34,985 nucleotides of DNA. Source: Desulforhopalus singaporensis (GTDB taxonomy: Bacteria > Desulfobacterota > Desulfobulbia > Desulfobulbales > Desulfocapsaceae). The notes beneath the pieces were generated by a model. It did not search any database and was not told where the DNA came from. It saw nothing but the letters and a program-made list of their open reading frames with translations. The position numbers were made by a program, and so were the translations under genes. The stretch's first letter is position 1, and every line of letters begins with the position of its first letter. The DNA lies in contig NZ_FNJI01000037.1 of assembly GCF_900104445.1 (NCBI RefSeq), positions 1-34,985 on the forward strand, given 5' to 3'. Shown here piece after piece: positions 23,972 through 32,041 of this stretch.

Positions 23972-25203
23972 CAGGGTTCACCTGTCAGGACGTCTTTATA
24001 GGATCTGCTGATGGCTGGATTCTTGAGCCACAACTGCCCGGAGATCTTGTTGTCGAGGTGGTTTGAAGGCTTCCTGCGGAGCCTGACCATTACGGCTGCA
24101 CACTCATCCGGCACCGTAAAATCAACGCTGTAGCTTTCATAGTCGTCACTGTTGGGTGCAGCCATATCGGTTACGGCTGTTTTAGCACCATCACATTTAT
24201 AGCCCGTGATTTCCCAGAAAGGGCGTTCATTGGTGCTCAGGGAACGCGATTTCATATCAACGGCAAATGTATAATGCTGCCCCCGTGAAAGGGGAACTAT
24301 CTGATAGAGATGGGCAAAGTTTATATTCTTCCATCCCTTGAACCGGAGATGAACGATGCCCGCCACTCCATTTTGGGGCACCGGTTCGACGCGATACTCA
24401 TAATCGTGGCTGGTATTGAGCCGCCAGCCAAAACCTTTTTTGAGCAGCGGTTGCGTAAAGTCACCGTTATAGAGCGCTTCCTCGGGGAAAAACCGAGAGT
24501 GCCAGATTCCGCCGGCGTCGGCGACACGGTTTTCCCGCAGCAGCATATCTATCAGGGCGAGCAGCTCCCCGTCCCGGTAGTCGACCCCGCCGTTTACCAT
24601 ATCTTGCCAGAATGACAGGGCAAGGTCAGGGCGGCTGGTGCGCACACCATAGTTGAACAGGTGGATGAGGTTATCTTCTCCTACGTTTGCAAGCAGGTCA
24701 TCGGCCGTTTTCCACATCGTAAACGCGAGGCGGAGGGCGTCGTTTCTGGTCTTGCCCGGTATCTCGAAAATTATGTCATGGAGTTCCCGCGGCAGGAGTT
24801 CGGTCTGGCCGATTTGATAGGCGACCACTGTTTTTTCCCACCGGTACCGATTAAGACCTTCGGTCAAGGCGTGGACACGGGAGAGCGCCAGCAGGCAAAG
24901 CTTTCGCCTGCCCATATCGTTATAGAGCTCCACCAGGCTGAGCCAGGCCGGCATATAAGTGGTGTTGGCAGCGAGCGCCTTTTTCAGCAGGGCCAGGGCA
25001 CCGTCAAGATCGGCCTCGAACAGATGCTTTTTCTTGGCGGCCCCAGTCAGGGCGTGGGGACTGGTCAATTGTGACGGACCTGTATGCTCGGCCGTGTCGC
25101 TGAAACTAAGCTGCTCCCTGATACCGAACCGGAACTGGACGACACCAGCTGTCGCCAGGACCAGGACCAGGACCGCCTTTATGATTAAGGAACCTGCGTT
25201 CAC
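23971..25203 (-). CDS. Membrane-anchored TPR protein with C-terminal beta-sandwich domain
   Basis: A 410-residue protein. One N-terminal span (residues 8-26) acts as a signal anchor. Residues 55-110 contain TPR-like helices (FEADLDGALALLKKALAANT, then YMPAWLSLVELYNDMGRRKL), with further helical repeats to about 250. The C-terminal 140 residues, starting LYNGDFTQPLLKKGFGWRLN, follow the NxDF...P...GWxL opening and beta-rich pattern of carbohydrate-binding modules of the CBM4/9 type. A periplasmic polymer-contact or scaffold role, like the TPR proteins that help export alginate and cellulose, is plausible but inferred. It starts 8 bases after the Wzc-like gene ends, in the same operon. Confidence 0.7.
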   Translation of the reverse strand: MNAGSLIIKAVLVLVLATAGVVQFRFGIREQLSFSDTAEHTGPSQLTSPHALTGAAKKKHLFEADLDGALALLKKALAANTTYMPAWLSLVELYNDMGRRKLCLLALSRVHALTEGLNRYRWEKTVVAYQIGQTELLPRELHDIIFEIPGKTRNDALRLAFTMWKTADDLLANVGEDNLIHLFNYGVRTSRPDLALSFWQDMVNGGVDYRDGELLALIDMLLRENRVADAGGIWHSRFFPEEALYNGDFTQPLLKKGFGWRLNTSHDYEYRVEPVPQNGVAGIVHLRFKGWKNINFAHLYQIVPLSRGQHYTFAVDMKSRSLSTNERPFWEITGYKCDGAKTAVTDMAAPNSDDYESYSVDFTVPDECAAVMVRLRRKPSNHLDNKISGQLWLKNPAISRSYKDVLTGEP

Positions 25204-25211
25204 GTTTGTAA

Positions 25212-27506
25212 TCAGCCCCGTTTCCTGTTGCCGTTGCCGTAGTTGTAGTCGTAGGCGTAATACTTGTAGCTGCTGTAGGAGCTGTACCCCTTCCTGCGGC
25301 CGACCTTGTTGATTATGGTGCCGAGGATTCTGCCGCCGACGTTGGTCACCGCCCGGCGAAAGTGTTTCACTCCTTCACGCGGCGTTTTGCCCTCAACCGC
25401 AACCAGGATGACACCGTCGACCATATGCGACATGACCAGGATTTCGGCAAATCCCTGGTATGGCGGGCCGTCTATCACGATTCGGTCATACTCCTTTCCG
25501 GCATCCTGGAGCAGCCTCCTCATCCTGCGCGAGGAGAGCAGCTCGGCCGGGTTGGGCGGCAGCGGGCCACTGGAGATAAAATCAAGCCCTGGATATTCCG
25601 AGGGCTTTACCACCTCGCGCCAATCCTTCATGCCGCTTAATATCGTCGACAGCCCGGCTCCCCTGATGCCGCCCCTGAAGATGCGGTGCAGGGAGGGCTT
25701 GCGCAGGTCTCCGTCGATCAGCAGGCAACGCTCGTCTTCTGCGAGGTAGGAAAAACAGGCGTTGGAAGACAGCGAGCTTTTGCCGGCGCCGGGCAGGATC
25801 GAGGTCACCAGGATGGTCTTGGGCGGATCGTCGGCGACCGAGAGCCGCACCGAGGTCATCGTGGTGCGAAACGACTCCGCTACCGGAGAGCGCGGCTCGT
25901 TGTAGAACTTGAGCGCCATGGTCACCTGGTCATCGTCAGCGCTCTTGTCATAGGGGATCATGCCAAGAACCGGGATGTTGAAACGTTCGGCCATCTCGTC
26001 GGGGTTCTTGATGGTGTTGTCAAAATATTCAAGCAAAAACGCCATACCGATCCCGCCAAAAAGGCCGAGGATAAGGCCCAGGGCCAGGTTGCGGGCGACC
26101 CGGGGCTTGAACGGATAGAGCGGCGGGCGGGCGTAGTCGACGATCTGGATATTGGTCACCGCGGCTCCAACGGTAGCCTCGATCTCCTTTGAGCGTTCGA
26201 GCAGGCTCTGGTAGATGCCCTTGTTGGTGGCCACCTCACGCTCCAGAATCTTGTATTGCGTCGCCTTTTCCTCAAGGTCCATAGCGCGCTGTTTCTGCTC
26301 CTCGGCGCGCGCCGCCAGATACTCCTCGGCCTTGACGGCGGACTCATAATCGTTTTTGATCGACTCGACAATGGCATTTTGTTCGGCCCTGATACGCTCC
26401 TCGATACGATCCATCTTGGCACCAAGCTGCTGCATTTTTGGGTACGCGGGCTTGAACGTCCTGCCGAGCTCCTCATAGTCTGAAAGCAGCGTGGCGTACT
26501 GGTTCTTGAGGTTCTGGATGAGCTCGTTTTCAATCATCTGGTTCAGGATCTGGTCGCCTGCCCCCAGCACGTGCTGGTACTTGGCTTCCTGGCTGATTCG
26601 ATGCGAACGGGCCTGGGCAAGGGATTGGTTGAGCTCTTCGAGCTGTTTCATGATCAGGTTCGACTTCGGGTCGAGGGAGACGATGCCGATCTTGCGGGCA
26701 AACGCCTGCAGCTCGATCTCAGATTTTTCCAGCTTGATCTGGGCGGCCTCAATCTGTTTCTGCAGGAACCGGCTCGCATCCTGGGAGGATTTCAGTTTCG
26801 AGTCCATATGCATATTAATGAACTCGTCCATGGCGGTGTTGGCCACCTCGGAGGCTGTTGTTGGCGAGATGGCTGCAAACGATACCTTGATCAGCTCCGA
26901 ATTCTTGATCGGTGTCACAGCAAAAAGTTCTTTAAATTTTTCCAGTGCCTTGTCAATCACAATGCGCTGGCGGGCGTCTTCGCTCAGGAGGTTGAAGGTA
27001 TCCTTGTTCTCCTCAGGCCTGATAAATGCCTTTACCGTGTCAAACAGCCCCATCGCCTGGGCCTCACCGCTGCCTCCCCCCGTGGTGGCAAAGGAGGGAT
27101 TGTTGATCAGGTCCATGCGATCGATCACCCGCGAGGCGAGTTGTTCGCTGCCCAGCAGCTCGACCTGGGTTTGCTGAAACTCCATGCTCTTCAGGACGGT
27201 CGACTCGACGCCTTCAAACTTGGTCAGTTTGTCCGCCTGGGCGGACACCCGGAGCACCCCCGTTGCCTCGAACTGCGGGGTGAGGGTGAGGGTATAGGTT
27301 GCCACCGCCGTGAAGCAGAGCAACAGGCAGGCGAGCACAACCCCCTTGCGCCGGATGACGGTATCGAGCAGGTCGCGCAGGTCCATCTCGTCGTCGACCT
27401 GCATCACCACCTCCCGCACCTCGGTGCTGGGCAGGTAGTTTTGTCCTTGATCACGACTGGTCAGGTGGTATGGGGGGTGGTCTTGGTATGGTTCTTTTTT
27501 TTGCAT
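25212..27506 (-). CDS. Wzc-like polysaccharide co-polymerase and tyrosine autokinase
   Basis: A 764-residue fusion of a Wzz/PCP-2a chain-length domain and a BY-kinase. A first transmembrane span (54-76) is followed by a long periplasmic coiled-coil section (about 180-440, including a GNVR-like VATNKGIYQSLLERSKEIEA end) and a second span (473-493). The cytoplasmic kinase has Walker A LPGAGKSS (571-578), Walker A' LLIDGDLRKP (from 595) and Walker B RIVIDGPP (675-682). A C-terminal tyrosine cluster (YSSYSSYKYYAYDYNY, 739-754) is the autophosphorylation tail. It cycles phosphorylation with the CpsB-type phosphatase encoded just upstream to drive polymer length and export with Wza. Walker A has GAGKS where GEGKS/T is usual. 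ATG 27506 has AGGGTAGAG before it. Confidence 0.92.
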   Translation of the reverse strand: MQKKEPYQDHPPYHLTSRDQGQNYLPSTEVREVVMQVDDEMDLRDLLDTVIRRKGVVLACLLLCFTAVATYTLTLTPQFEATGVLRVSAQADKLTKFEGVESTVLKSMEFQQTQVELLGSEQLASRVIDRMDLINNPSFATTGGGSGEAQAMGLFDTVKAFIRPEENKDTFNLLSEDARQRIVIDKALEKFKELFAVTPIKNSELIKVSFAAISPTTASEVANTAMDEFINMHMDSKLKSSQDASRFLQKQIEAAQIKLEKSEIELQAFARKIGIVSLDPKSNLIMKQLEELNQSLAQARSHRISQEAKYQHVLGAGDQILNQMIENELIQNLKNQYATLLSDYEELGRTFKPAYPKMQQLGAKMDRIEERIRAEQNAIVESIKNDYESAVKAEEYLAARAEEQKQRAMDLEEKATQYKILEREVATNKGIYQSLLERSKEIEATVGAAVTNIQIVDYARPPLYPFKPRVARNLALGLILGLFGGIGMAFLLEYFDNTIKNPDEMAERFNIPVLGMIPYDKSADDDQVTMALKFYNEPRSPVAESFRTTMTSVRLSVADDPPKTILVTSILPGAGKSSLSSNACFSYLAEDERCLLIDGDLRKPSLHRIFRGGIRGAGLSTILSGMKDWREVVKPSEYPGLDFISSGPLPPNPAELLSSRRMRRLLQDAGKEYDRIVIDGPPYQGFAEILVMSHMVDGVILVAVEGKTPREGVKHFRRAVTNVGGRILGTIINKVGRRKGYSSYSSYKYYAYDYNYGNGNRKRG

Positions 27507-27553
27507 ATCTCTACCCTGAAACGATCCCTCTCTGGAAACGAGGTAAATTGATT

Positions 27554-28297
27554 TTAAGCTGTGTTTATCTGTGCAGGAAACAATTCCTTGAGGTTGTTCA
27601 TTGCACCATTGACGATTGCACGGTCCTGCCCTTTCCGCTGCAGGTCGGACCAGTCCTGTATTGATATCGGCGGCCGGTTTTTCAGGTTATGACTATCCGA
27701 TCCGATAAAATGGACACTCCCCCGGCTGCCCAGCTGCCGGGCAAGCTTCCGGGGTGAACGGCCAAACCAACCGAGCAGGCTGCCGCTGTTGATCTGTGTT
27801 TTAACACCCTTGTCAACCAATTCGTGCAGCAGGTGCGGGTTCATCTGGAAGAACTCGATACGTTCCGGATGAGCGAGTATAAGCTGATAGCTGCGGGCAA
27901 GCTCGCCCACCGTCTCTATCATCTCGCTGCAGCTTCCGTGGAATGGCGGCTCGATCAGAAAGTGATTGGTGTTGCCTAGCGGCAGCAATTCGCCCCGCTC
28001 AAGCCGCTGCGCGAGCTTATTGTGATAGGCGATCTCCATACCACCAAGGATCTGCAGGGCGACGCCCTCTTCCCTAAAACGCGCGGTGACCGCTTCCACG
28101 ATCTGCACAATTTTTTCTTTCGGTGTCGACCATGCCGTTCCCGCCACAAAATGCGGAGTAGCCACCACGGTTGTAACCCCGTTATGCAGGTATTGGCGAC
28201 CGATGGCGACACTTTCCGCCATCGACGACGGCCCGTCGTCGATCCCTGGTAAAATATGACAATGGATGTCGATAAACCTGCTCAGTTGTGGTTTCAT
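27554..28297 (-). CDS. Tyrosine-protein phosphatase, PHP family (CpsB/CapC/YwqE)
   Basis: A 247-residue PHP-superfamily phosphatase. Metal-binding blocks are in order: DIHCHILPGIDDGP (10-23), VATPHF, the GGMEI segment, LAHPERI and HFIGSDSHN. CpsB-type enzymes are manganese-dependent and remove phosphate from the tyrosine tail of the BY-kinase, restoring its export-competent cycle. They are typical of Gram-positive capsule loci but also occur in many diderm EPS operons. The gene overlaps the polymerase gene (stop within ATGA) and is followed by the kinase gene after 47 bases. All metal ligands I can recognise are present, so it should be active. Confidence 0.9.
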   Translation of the reverse strand: MKPQLSRFIDIHCHILPGIDDGPSSMAESVAIGRQYLHNGVTTVVATPHFVAGTAWSTPKEKIVQIVEAVTARFREEGVALQILGGMEIAYHNKLAQRLERGELLPLGNTNHFLIEPPFHGSCSEMIETVGELARSYQLILAHPERIEFFQMNPHLLHELVDKGVKTQINSGSLLGWFGRSPRKLARQLGSRGSVHFIGSDSHNLKNRPPISIQDWSDLQRKGQDRAIVNGAMNNLKELFPAQINTA

Positions 28298-29751
28298 CGC
28301 TCACCCTCCGCTGGTGTCGCCCTTCTCTCTTTTGCCATGGAAACAGCAGGCGTCGTCATGCTGGTCACGGACAATGCGGCGAGGGTCACGGCAAAGATCA
28401 GGTTTGCCGGCAGCCGCCAGCCAAAATCGACCAGTCCGTGGGCAAAAAAACCAACCAACCCGCAAAAGGCACCTATACCAATTGAGATCTGGGGCATGTT
28501 TTCCAGGTAACTGGCGGCCGATTGCCGAAGAGTGAACGCCAGCCGGGCCATACTCACCAAAAGCCAGAGAAACAGCATCCCCGCCATCGGTAAGCCAAGC
28601 TCAATAAAAAGTTCCAGATACTCATTGTGGGCCCGGTCAAAGTGTACGCCGACCGGAAATCCTTTGAGGTAGACAGGCGACAGCAGGTTGTAGGAGCCTA
28701 GCCCGATGCCAGTCCACAGATGATCTTTCAGCAACGGCAGCGACGCACTGTAGAGAGATAACCGGGTGTTGCCGGAGCCACTGATGGCACCAAAGCGTGA
28801 AGCGATCGTATCAAACCCCAGCAAAGCGCCATAGGTCCCGACGATTGTGCCAACAAGCAGCAGAAAGAATATTTTTTTTCTCAACGAGAAAGGCACCATA
28901 ACGATCAGCAGGAGCGCGACAAGGAGCAGCGTCAGGATCCCCCCCCGGGAGAGCGAGAACAGCACTGCCAGGATGATCACCGATACCGCAGCAAAAAGGA
29001 CGGGTGTGATCAGCTGATTATCTGCCATCTTGTCAATGGCATCGCGCCGCTTTCGTGTACCAGTTGAGTTTCCGGGCGAAGCTGCCCTGCTCGCGGCAAT
29101 GGCCGCGATACCGCCGACAGCGACCGGCCAGATCATATTGAGCAGCGAGGCGTACTGGTTCTTGTAGATGATCGAGCCGTGTGCCGCCCTGCCTGCGGTG
29201 AGCGGCAGCCACAGGATGCCAAGCTGCGGTTTTACGAACTGCACAAGACCGTACAATGCCTCGAATATCCCGACACCGACAACGCAGTAAAAGATGAAAA
29301 TAAAGGCCCTGGTATCGCTGCTGATCAATTTTTTCAGCGCAAAAAAATAGATCATCAGGGAAACCAGAAAAAATGAGCGGTAGAACCCGATGACGGAGTT
29401 CTCACTGATCGGCGCAAACAGGATATGGGCGCCGGCGATCCGGTTCACCGCTTCAACCCGGTGCGCCCGGTTGGGAGAGACGATCTCAAGCCAGGAGAGC
29501 GGTATCGGAACCGTCTGCAGGATCAGGTAGAGTACCAGAACCAGGGGCACCAGCACGCCAAAGGAGAACAACCCGGCAAAACTCTCCAGGGAGCCGTTTA
29601 GAACCACCCAGGAACCGACCACGAACAACAATATGAAAACATAGACGCTGAGCACGATCGGGTGCACCGCACCAAATACCAGCGGCACCGTGGTGATCAC
29701 CGCACATATCAGGAACAGCGCCGGTGTATGCAGGAACAGTTTGTTTTTCAC
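28294..29751 (-). CDS. O-antigen ligase/polymerase family protein (Wzy_C)
   Basis: About 485 residues with roughly a dozen membrane spans. The family signature RAHNEYLELFIELGLPMAGM (HNxxLxxxxExG type) is present near residue 415, and the periplasmic loop before it contains GLGSYNLLSPVYL, as in PF04932 proteins. It would polymerise or ligate the polymer in the periplasm. The start is uncertain: the frame is open upstream into the Wza-like gene. I prefer GTG 29751, which leaves a 37-base gap and places the first span soon after the start. GTG 29817, preceded by TGGGAAC, would overlap the exporter gene by 29 bases. The stop overlaps the phosphatase start by four bases. Confidence 0.82.
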   Translation of the reverse strand: MKNKLFLHTPALFLICAVITTVPLVFGAVHPIVLSVYVFILLFVVGSWVVLNGSLESFAGLFSFGVLVPLVLVLYLILQTVPIPLSWLEIVSPNRAHRVEAVNRIAGAHILFAPISENSVIGFYRSFFLVSLMIYFFALKKLISSDTRAFIFIFYCVVGVGIFEALYGLVQFVKPQLGILWLPLTAGRAAHGSIIYKNQYASLLNMIWPVAVGGIAAIAASRAASPGNSTGTRKRRDAIDKMADNQLITPVLFAAVSVIILAVLFSLSRGGILTLLLVALLLIVMVPFSLRKKIFFLLLVGTIVGTYGALLGFDTIASRFGAISGSGNTRLSLYSASLPLLKDHLWTGIGLGSYNLLSPVYLKGFPVGVHFDRAHNEYLELFIELGLPMAGMLFLWLLVSMARLAFTLRQSAASYLENMPQISIGIGAFCGLVGFFAHGLVDFGWRLPANLIFAVTLAALSVTSMTTPAVSMAKERRATPAEGER

Positions 29752-29788
29752 TAAATGATGATCGATAACCGAAATAGCATGGTGACTA

Positions 29789-30844
29789 CTAATTAGACGG
29801 ATCCCTGAATGATACACCAGTTCCCATGAACCCGATTGTGAACCCGGCACCGGAGAACAGTTTCCCGCTCGCGCTCGATTCGGCATAGACGATATCCTGG
29901 TCCTTGAGCACAAGGGTGTCGCCGACGCCCGCCTGGAGGTCCGCATAGCTCAGGCTGACCACCTGGCGCTCTGTGCCGCGTCCCCTGAACCTGACCAGCT
30001 TGATCTTGTCATCATCCGCCCAGCCTGCCAACCCGCCGGCAACGGTGATGGCTTCGGCCACGGTCATGTTGGTGGTCAGCGGATAGGTGCCCGGTTTGCG
30101 CACCGCACCGTCGACGAAACAGTGTCCGGATTCCGGCACGAAGATCACATCACCGCCTAAAATGACATGGTTGTGTGCCATATTGCCGTTTTTTACCAGA
30201 TCGGCGAGATTTATCAGGTAAGTGATGTTTTCCCCGGTTTCACCATCTTGTCTCGTGAGGTAGGCAAGGGTTCCTGCGTCCGGCATAAGACCGTTGCCCA
30301 TGGCAAGTACGTCGAGCAGCCTGCGCCTGGCGATATAGTCAAAGGTACCCGGTTTGTTGACCGCGCCGATCAAGGTGATCTGACGGCTCATGTGTTCTTT
30401 TATGTAGATCGCCACGTGGGGATCAACGAGGTAATCCCTGCGGTAGAGGTCTTCGATTTTTTGTTCCGCCTTGGCAGCGCTGAGGTTTGCGACATTGACG
30501 TCGTCAAGCAGCGGCAGGGTTATATTGCCTCGGGAAGAGACCCTGACCTCGGCGCTGAGCTCCTCTGCCTCAAATACCTTGACCGTCAGTAAATCGCCTG
30601 GCCCGAGCTGGTAATCGTCGCCGTCAACCTCAGGTACGCTCTCGGACGGCAAGTAACCGGAGGTGGTGGTTGTCTTCTTGTCAAACACATTCTCGATGTT
30701 TTGTTGCCGGAACTGTTCAATGGAGGTTGTCTCCTTGAACCGTTCCTCGCCACCGCAACCCGCGAGCAGAAAACTGACTGAAACAATCAGCATAAAAGCT
30801 GTGACGGACCTGGAAAATAAACGGTTAAGACGCTGTAAAGCCAT
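29789..30844 (-). CDS. Wza-like outer-membrane polysaccharide export lipoprotein
   Basis: A 351-residue lipoprotein. The signal peptide ends in the lipobox LLAGC with Cys30. YQLGPGDLLTVKVFEAEELS and RVSSRGNITLPLLDDVNVAN are the Poly_export (PF02563) domain. SLBB-type domains follow (TLIGAVNKPGTFDY, then FVDGAVRKPGTYPLTTNMTV and AEAITVAGGL). Such proteins form the octameric outer-membrane channel that works with Wzc. ATG 30844 is chosen because AAGG lies just upstream and it begins a proper lipoprotein signal; the frame upstream overlaps the terminator and should not be translated. The C-terminus (FTIGFMGTGVSF) may form the membrane-spanning end. It is the first gene downstream of the intrinsic terminator. 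Confidence 0.92.
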   Translation of the reverse strand: MALQRLNRLFSRSVTAFMLIVSVSFLLAGCGGEERFKETTSIEQFRQQNIENVFDKKTTTTSGYLPSESVPEVDGDDYQLGPGDLLTVKVFEAEELSAEVRVSSRGNITLPLLDDVNVANLSAAKAEQKIEDLYRRDYLVDPHVAIYIKEHMSRQITLIGAVNKPGTFDYIARRRLLDVLAMGNGLMPDAGTLAYLTRQDGETGENITYLINLADLVKNGNMAHNHVILGGDVIFVPESGHCFVDGAVRKPGTYPLTTNMTVAEAITVAGGLAGWADDDKIKLVRFRGRGTERQVVSLSYADLQAGVGDTLVLKDQDIVYAESSASGKLFSGAGFTIGFMGTGVSFRDPSN

Positions 30845-30870
30845 TGGGACCTTCAAAAAAGAAAAAACAA

Positions 30871-30910
30871 TAAAAAAGGGCCACCTCGTTGCAGCCAAGG
30901 GAACCCTTTT
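30871..30910 (-). terminator. Intrinsic terminator/attenuator between the FecR-like and Wza-like genes
   Basis: Read on the minus strand: AAAAGGG pairs with CCCTTTT, and inside it CCTTG pairs with CGAGG around a 7-nt loop. One mismatch and two wobbles in between give a nearly continuous stem of about 15 bp. TTTTTT follows, then more T-rich sequence. It lies between the FecR-like stop (30939) and the Wza start (30844), leaving only about 27 bases before the start codon, too little for a separate promoter. Confidence 0.75.
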
Positions 30911-30938
30911 CCTGGATGTACAATTTATCGATGACAGA

Positions 30939-31628
30939 TCAGTTGCTTGGACTGGCCGACGGGGTTGTATCCGCCGCCAACTGCTGCGGTTTTTTGTCAT
31001 TGAAATTGTTAATGTCGATAGCGGTTACCACGGCTTCCGTGATCACAAGACCGCCGGCAACCAACGCCTCAAGGCCGAGTCCTTTCTTGTCGACGGGGAG
31101 TTGGGCGAGCACGATCTTGTTATTGGCATCGACGGTCTTCATGCCCTCCGCCGTGGCAAATACCATCCTGCCTTCGGTAACGGTAATCTCGGTCTTGCCG
31201 TCATCGCCGACGAGGACGTTGCCCTTGACCACCGGCGAGGTGGAGGCGTTGAAGATAACCTCAGCGGCGGTGTAGGTGCCTTGCGGTGTATAGAACGCGA
31301 TCTTGCGGGAGTTGTTGTTAATTACGTAGTCAACAGATCCTTCCCTGACATAGAGTTTAAATATTTCCGGTTCCCCGGCAATGGCTATCTTGGAGCCGTC
31401 AAGGGCGACAAGCGAGACACCTTCTGACTTGAACATGCATTTGCCGTCACAGACGAGCAGGGAACCATCCTCGACAGGGTTCTGGCCGGTCATTTTGGTG
31501 GTCAGTACGTCATTCTTGTAGATCGAAATATCACCGTAACCGACGCTGCCCCCTGCAAGACTGAAGGTGGGCGCGGCAAGAATCACGGCGGTGCACAGGG
31601 TGATTGCTTTGAGGAATCGTTTTGTCAT
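30939..31628 (-). CDS. FecR-domain-like periplasmic protein
   Basis: A 229-residue exported protein. A signal peptide (residues 1-25, AITLCTAVILAAPTFSLA) is followed by a beta-rich domain resembling FecR: GSLLVCDGKCMFKSEGVSLV, then LYVREGSVDYVINNN, IAFYTPQGTYTAAEVIFNAS and VLVGDDGKTEITVTEGRMVF. A hydrophobic helix (LGLEALVAGGLVITEAVVTA) lies near the C-terminus. Classical FecR proteins are anti-sigma regulators with an N-terminal cytoplasmic segment; this one has a cleavable signal and no sigma-factor gene beside it, so a structural or sensing role in the periplasm is more likely. ATG 31628 is chosen because AAGGAAAG precedes it; an open extension upstream lacks such a site. It is the first gene of the minus-strand operon. 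Confidence 0.75.
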   Translation of the reverse strand: MTKRFLKAITLCTAVILAAPTFSLAGGSVGYGDISIYKNDVLTTKMTGQNPVEDGSLLVCDGKCMFKSEGVSLVALDGSKIAIAGEPEIFKLYVREGSVDYVINNNSRKIAFYTPQGTYTAAEVIFNASTSPVVKGNVLVGDDGKTEITVTEGRMVFATAEGMKTVDANNKIVLAQLPVDKKGLGLEALVAGGLVITEAVVTAIDINNFNDKKPQQLAADTTPSASPSN

Positions 31629-31710
31629 GATCTTTCCTTTTGTAGAGTGAAAAGCTTTAACGTATTCTTTTAGCTGTTTAATAAAAATTTGAACGATAAT
31701 AGAAAAACAA

Positions 31711-31739
31711 AATAAACGAAAAAAAGCAAGTGTTGTCAA
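31711..31739 (-). promoter_or_regulatory. Candidate sigma-70 promoter of the FecR-like gene and EPS operon
   Basis: On the minus strand a perfect TTGACA (plus 31734-31739) is followed after 17 bases by TTTATT (plus 31711-31716), about 80 bases before ATG 31628. The -10 matches the consensus only partly. The -35 is part of the palindrome GTTGTCAAC, so a regulator might also bind there. Confidence 0.45.
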
Positions 31740-32041
31740 CAACTAAATTCATCTTTTAAGCTATTGTGTCTTAAACAATTTACTTAATATTTCTGACATC
31801 TTAAATGGTTATTTGAATCCTCCGTGTTCTGTTTTATTTTAACAATTTTTAAAACTGGATAATACTCCGAATTCATTTGCAATTAATTTAATCTATTCTT
31901 TCCCTGGTACAGTTACATTTACATGAGATTGTTTATTAAAAAAGCACGGCGGAGTTTGTTGCGCTGTCTATCTGCCATAGGGTAAGGTAGACAGAACGAC
32001 AATATACTCGAGTCAATTAAATTACATTTTAAACATTACCT
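31740..32041. promoter_or_regulatory. Divergent intergenic region with a hairpin before the protease gene
   Basis: AT-rich DNA between two divergent genes. CTGTCTATCT (31964-31973) and AGGTAGACAG (31985-31994) form an inverted repeat with one G-T type mismatch and an 11-nt loop, about 50 bases before ATG 32042. There is no T-run, so it is more likely an operator or a leader-RNA structure than a terminator. No strong Shine-Dalgarno precedes ATG 32042. Confidence 0.4.

Noticed and set aside
26491-27551. Long plus-strand frames opposite the Wzc-like gene
   Set aside because: They are antisense shadows in a GC-rich gene; the minus strand carries all Walker motifs and the tyrosine tail.
30845-31000. 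N-terminal extension of the Wza-like protein
   Set aside because: It would be translated through the terminator and the end of the FecR-like gene. ATG 30844 begins a proper lipoprotein signal and has its own ribosome-binding site.
31629-31742. N-terminal extension of the FecR-like protein
   Set aside because: It would place the candidate promoter inside the coding region, and ATG 31628 has AAGGAAAG and a clean signal peptide.
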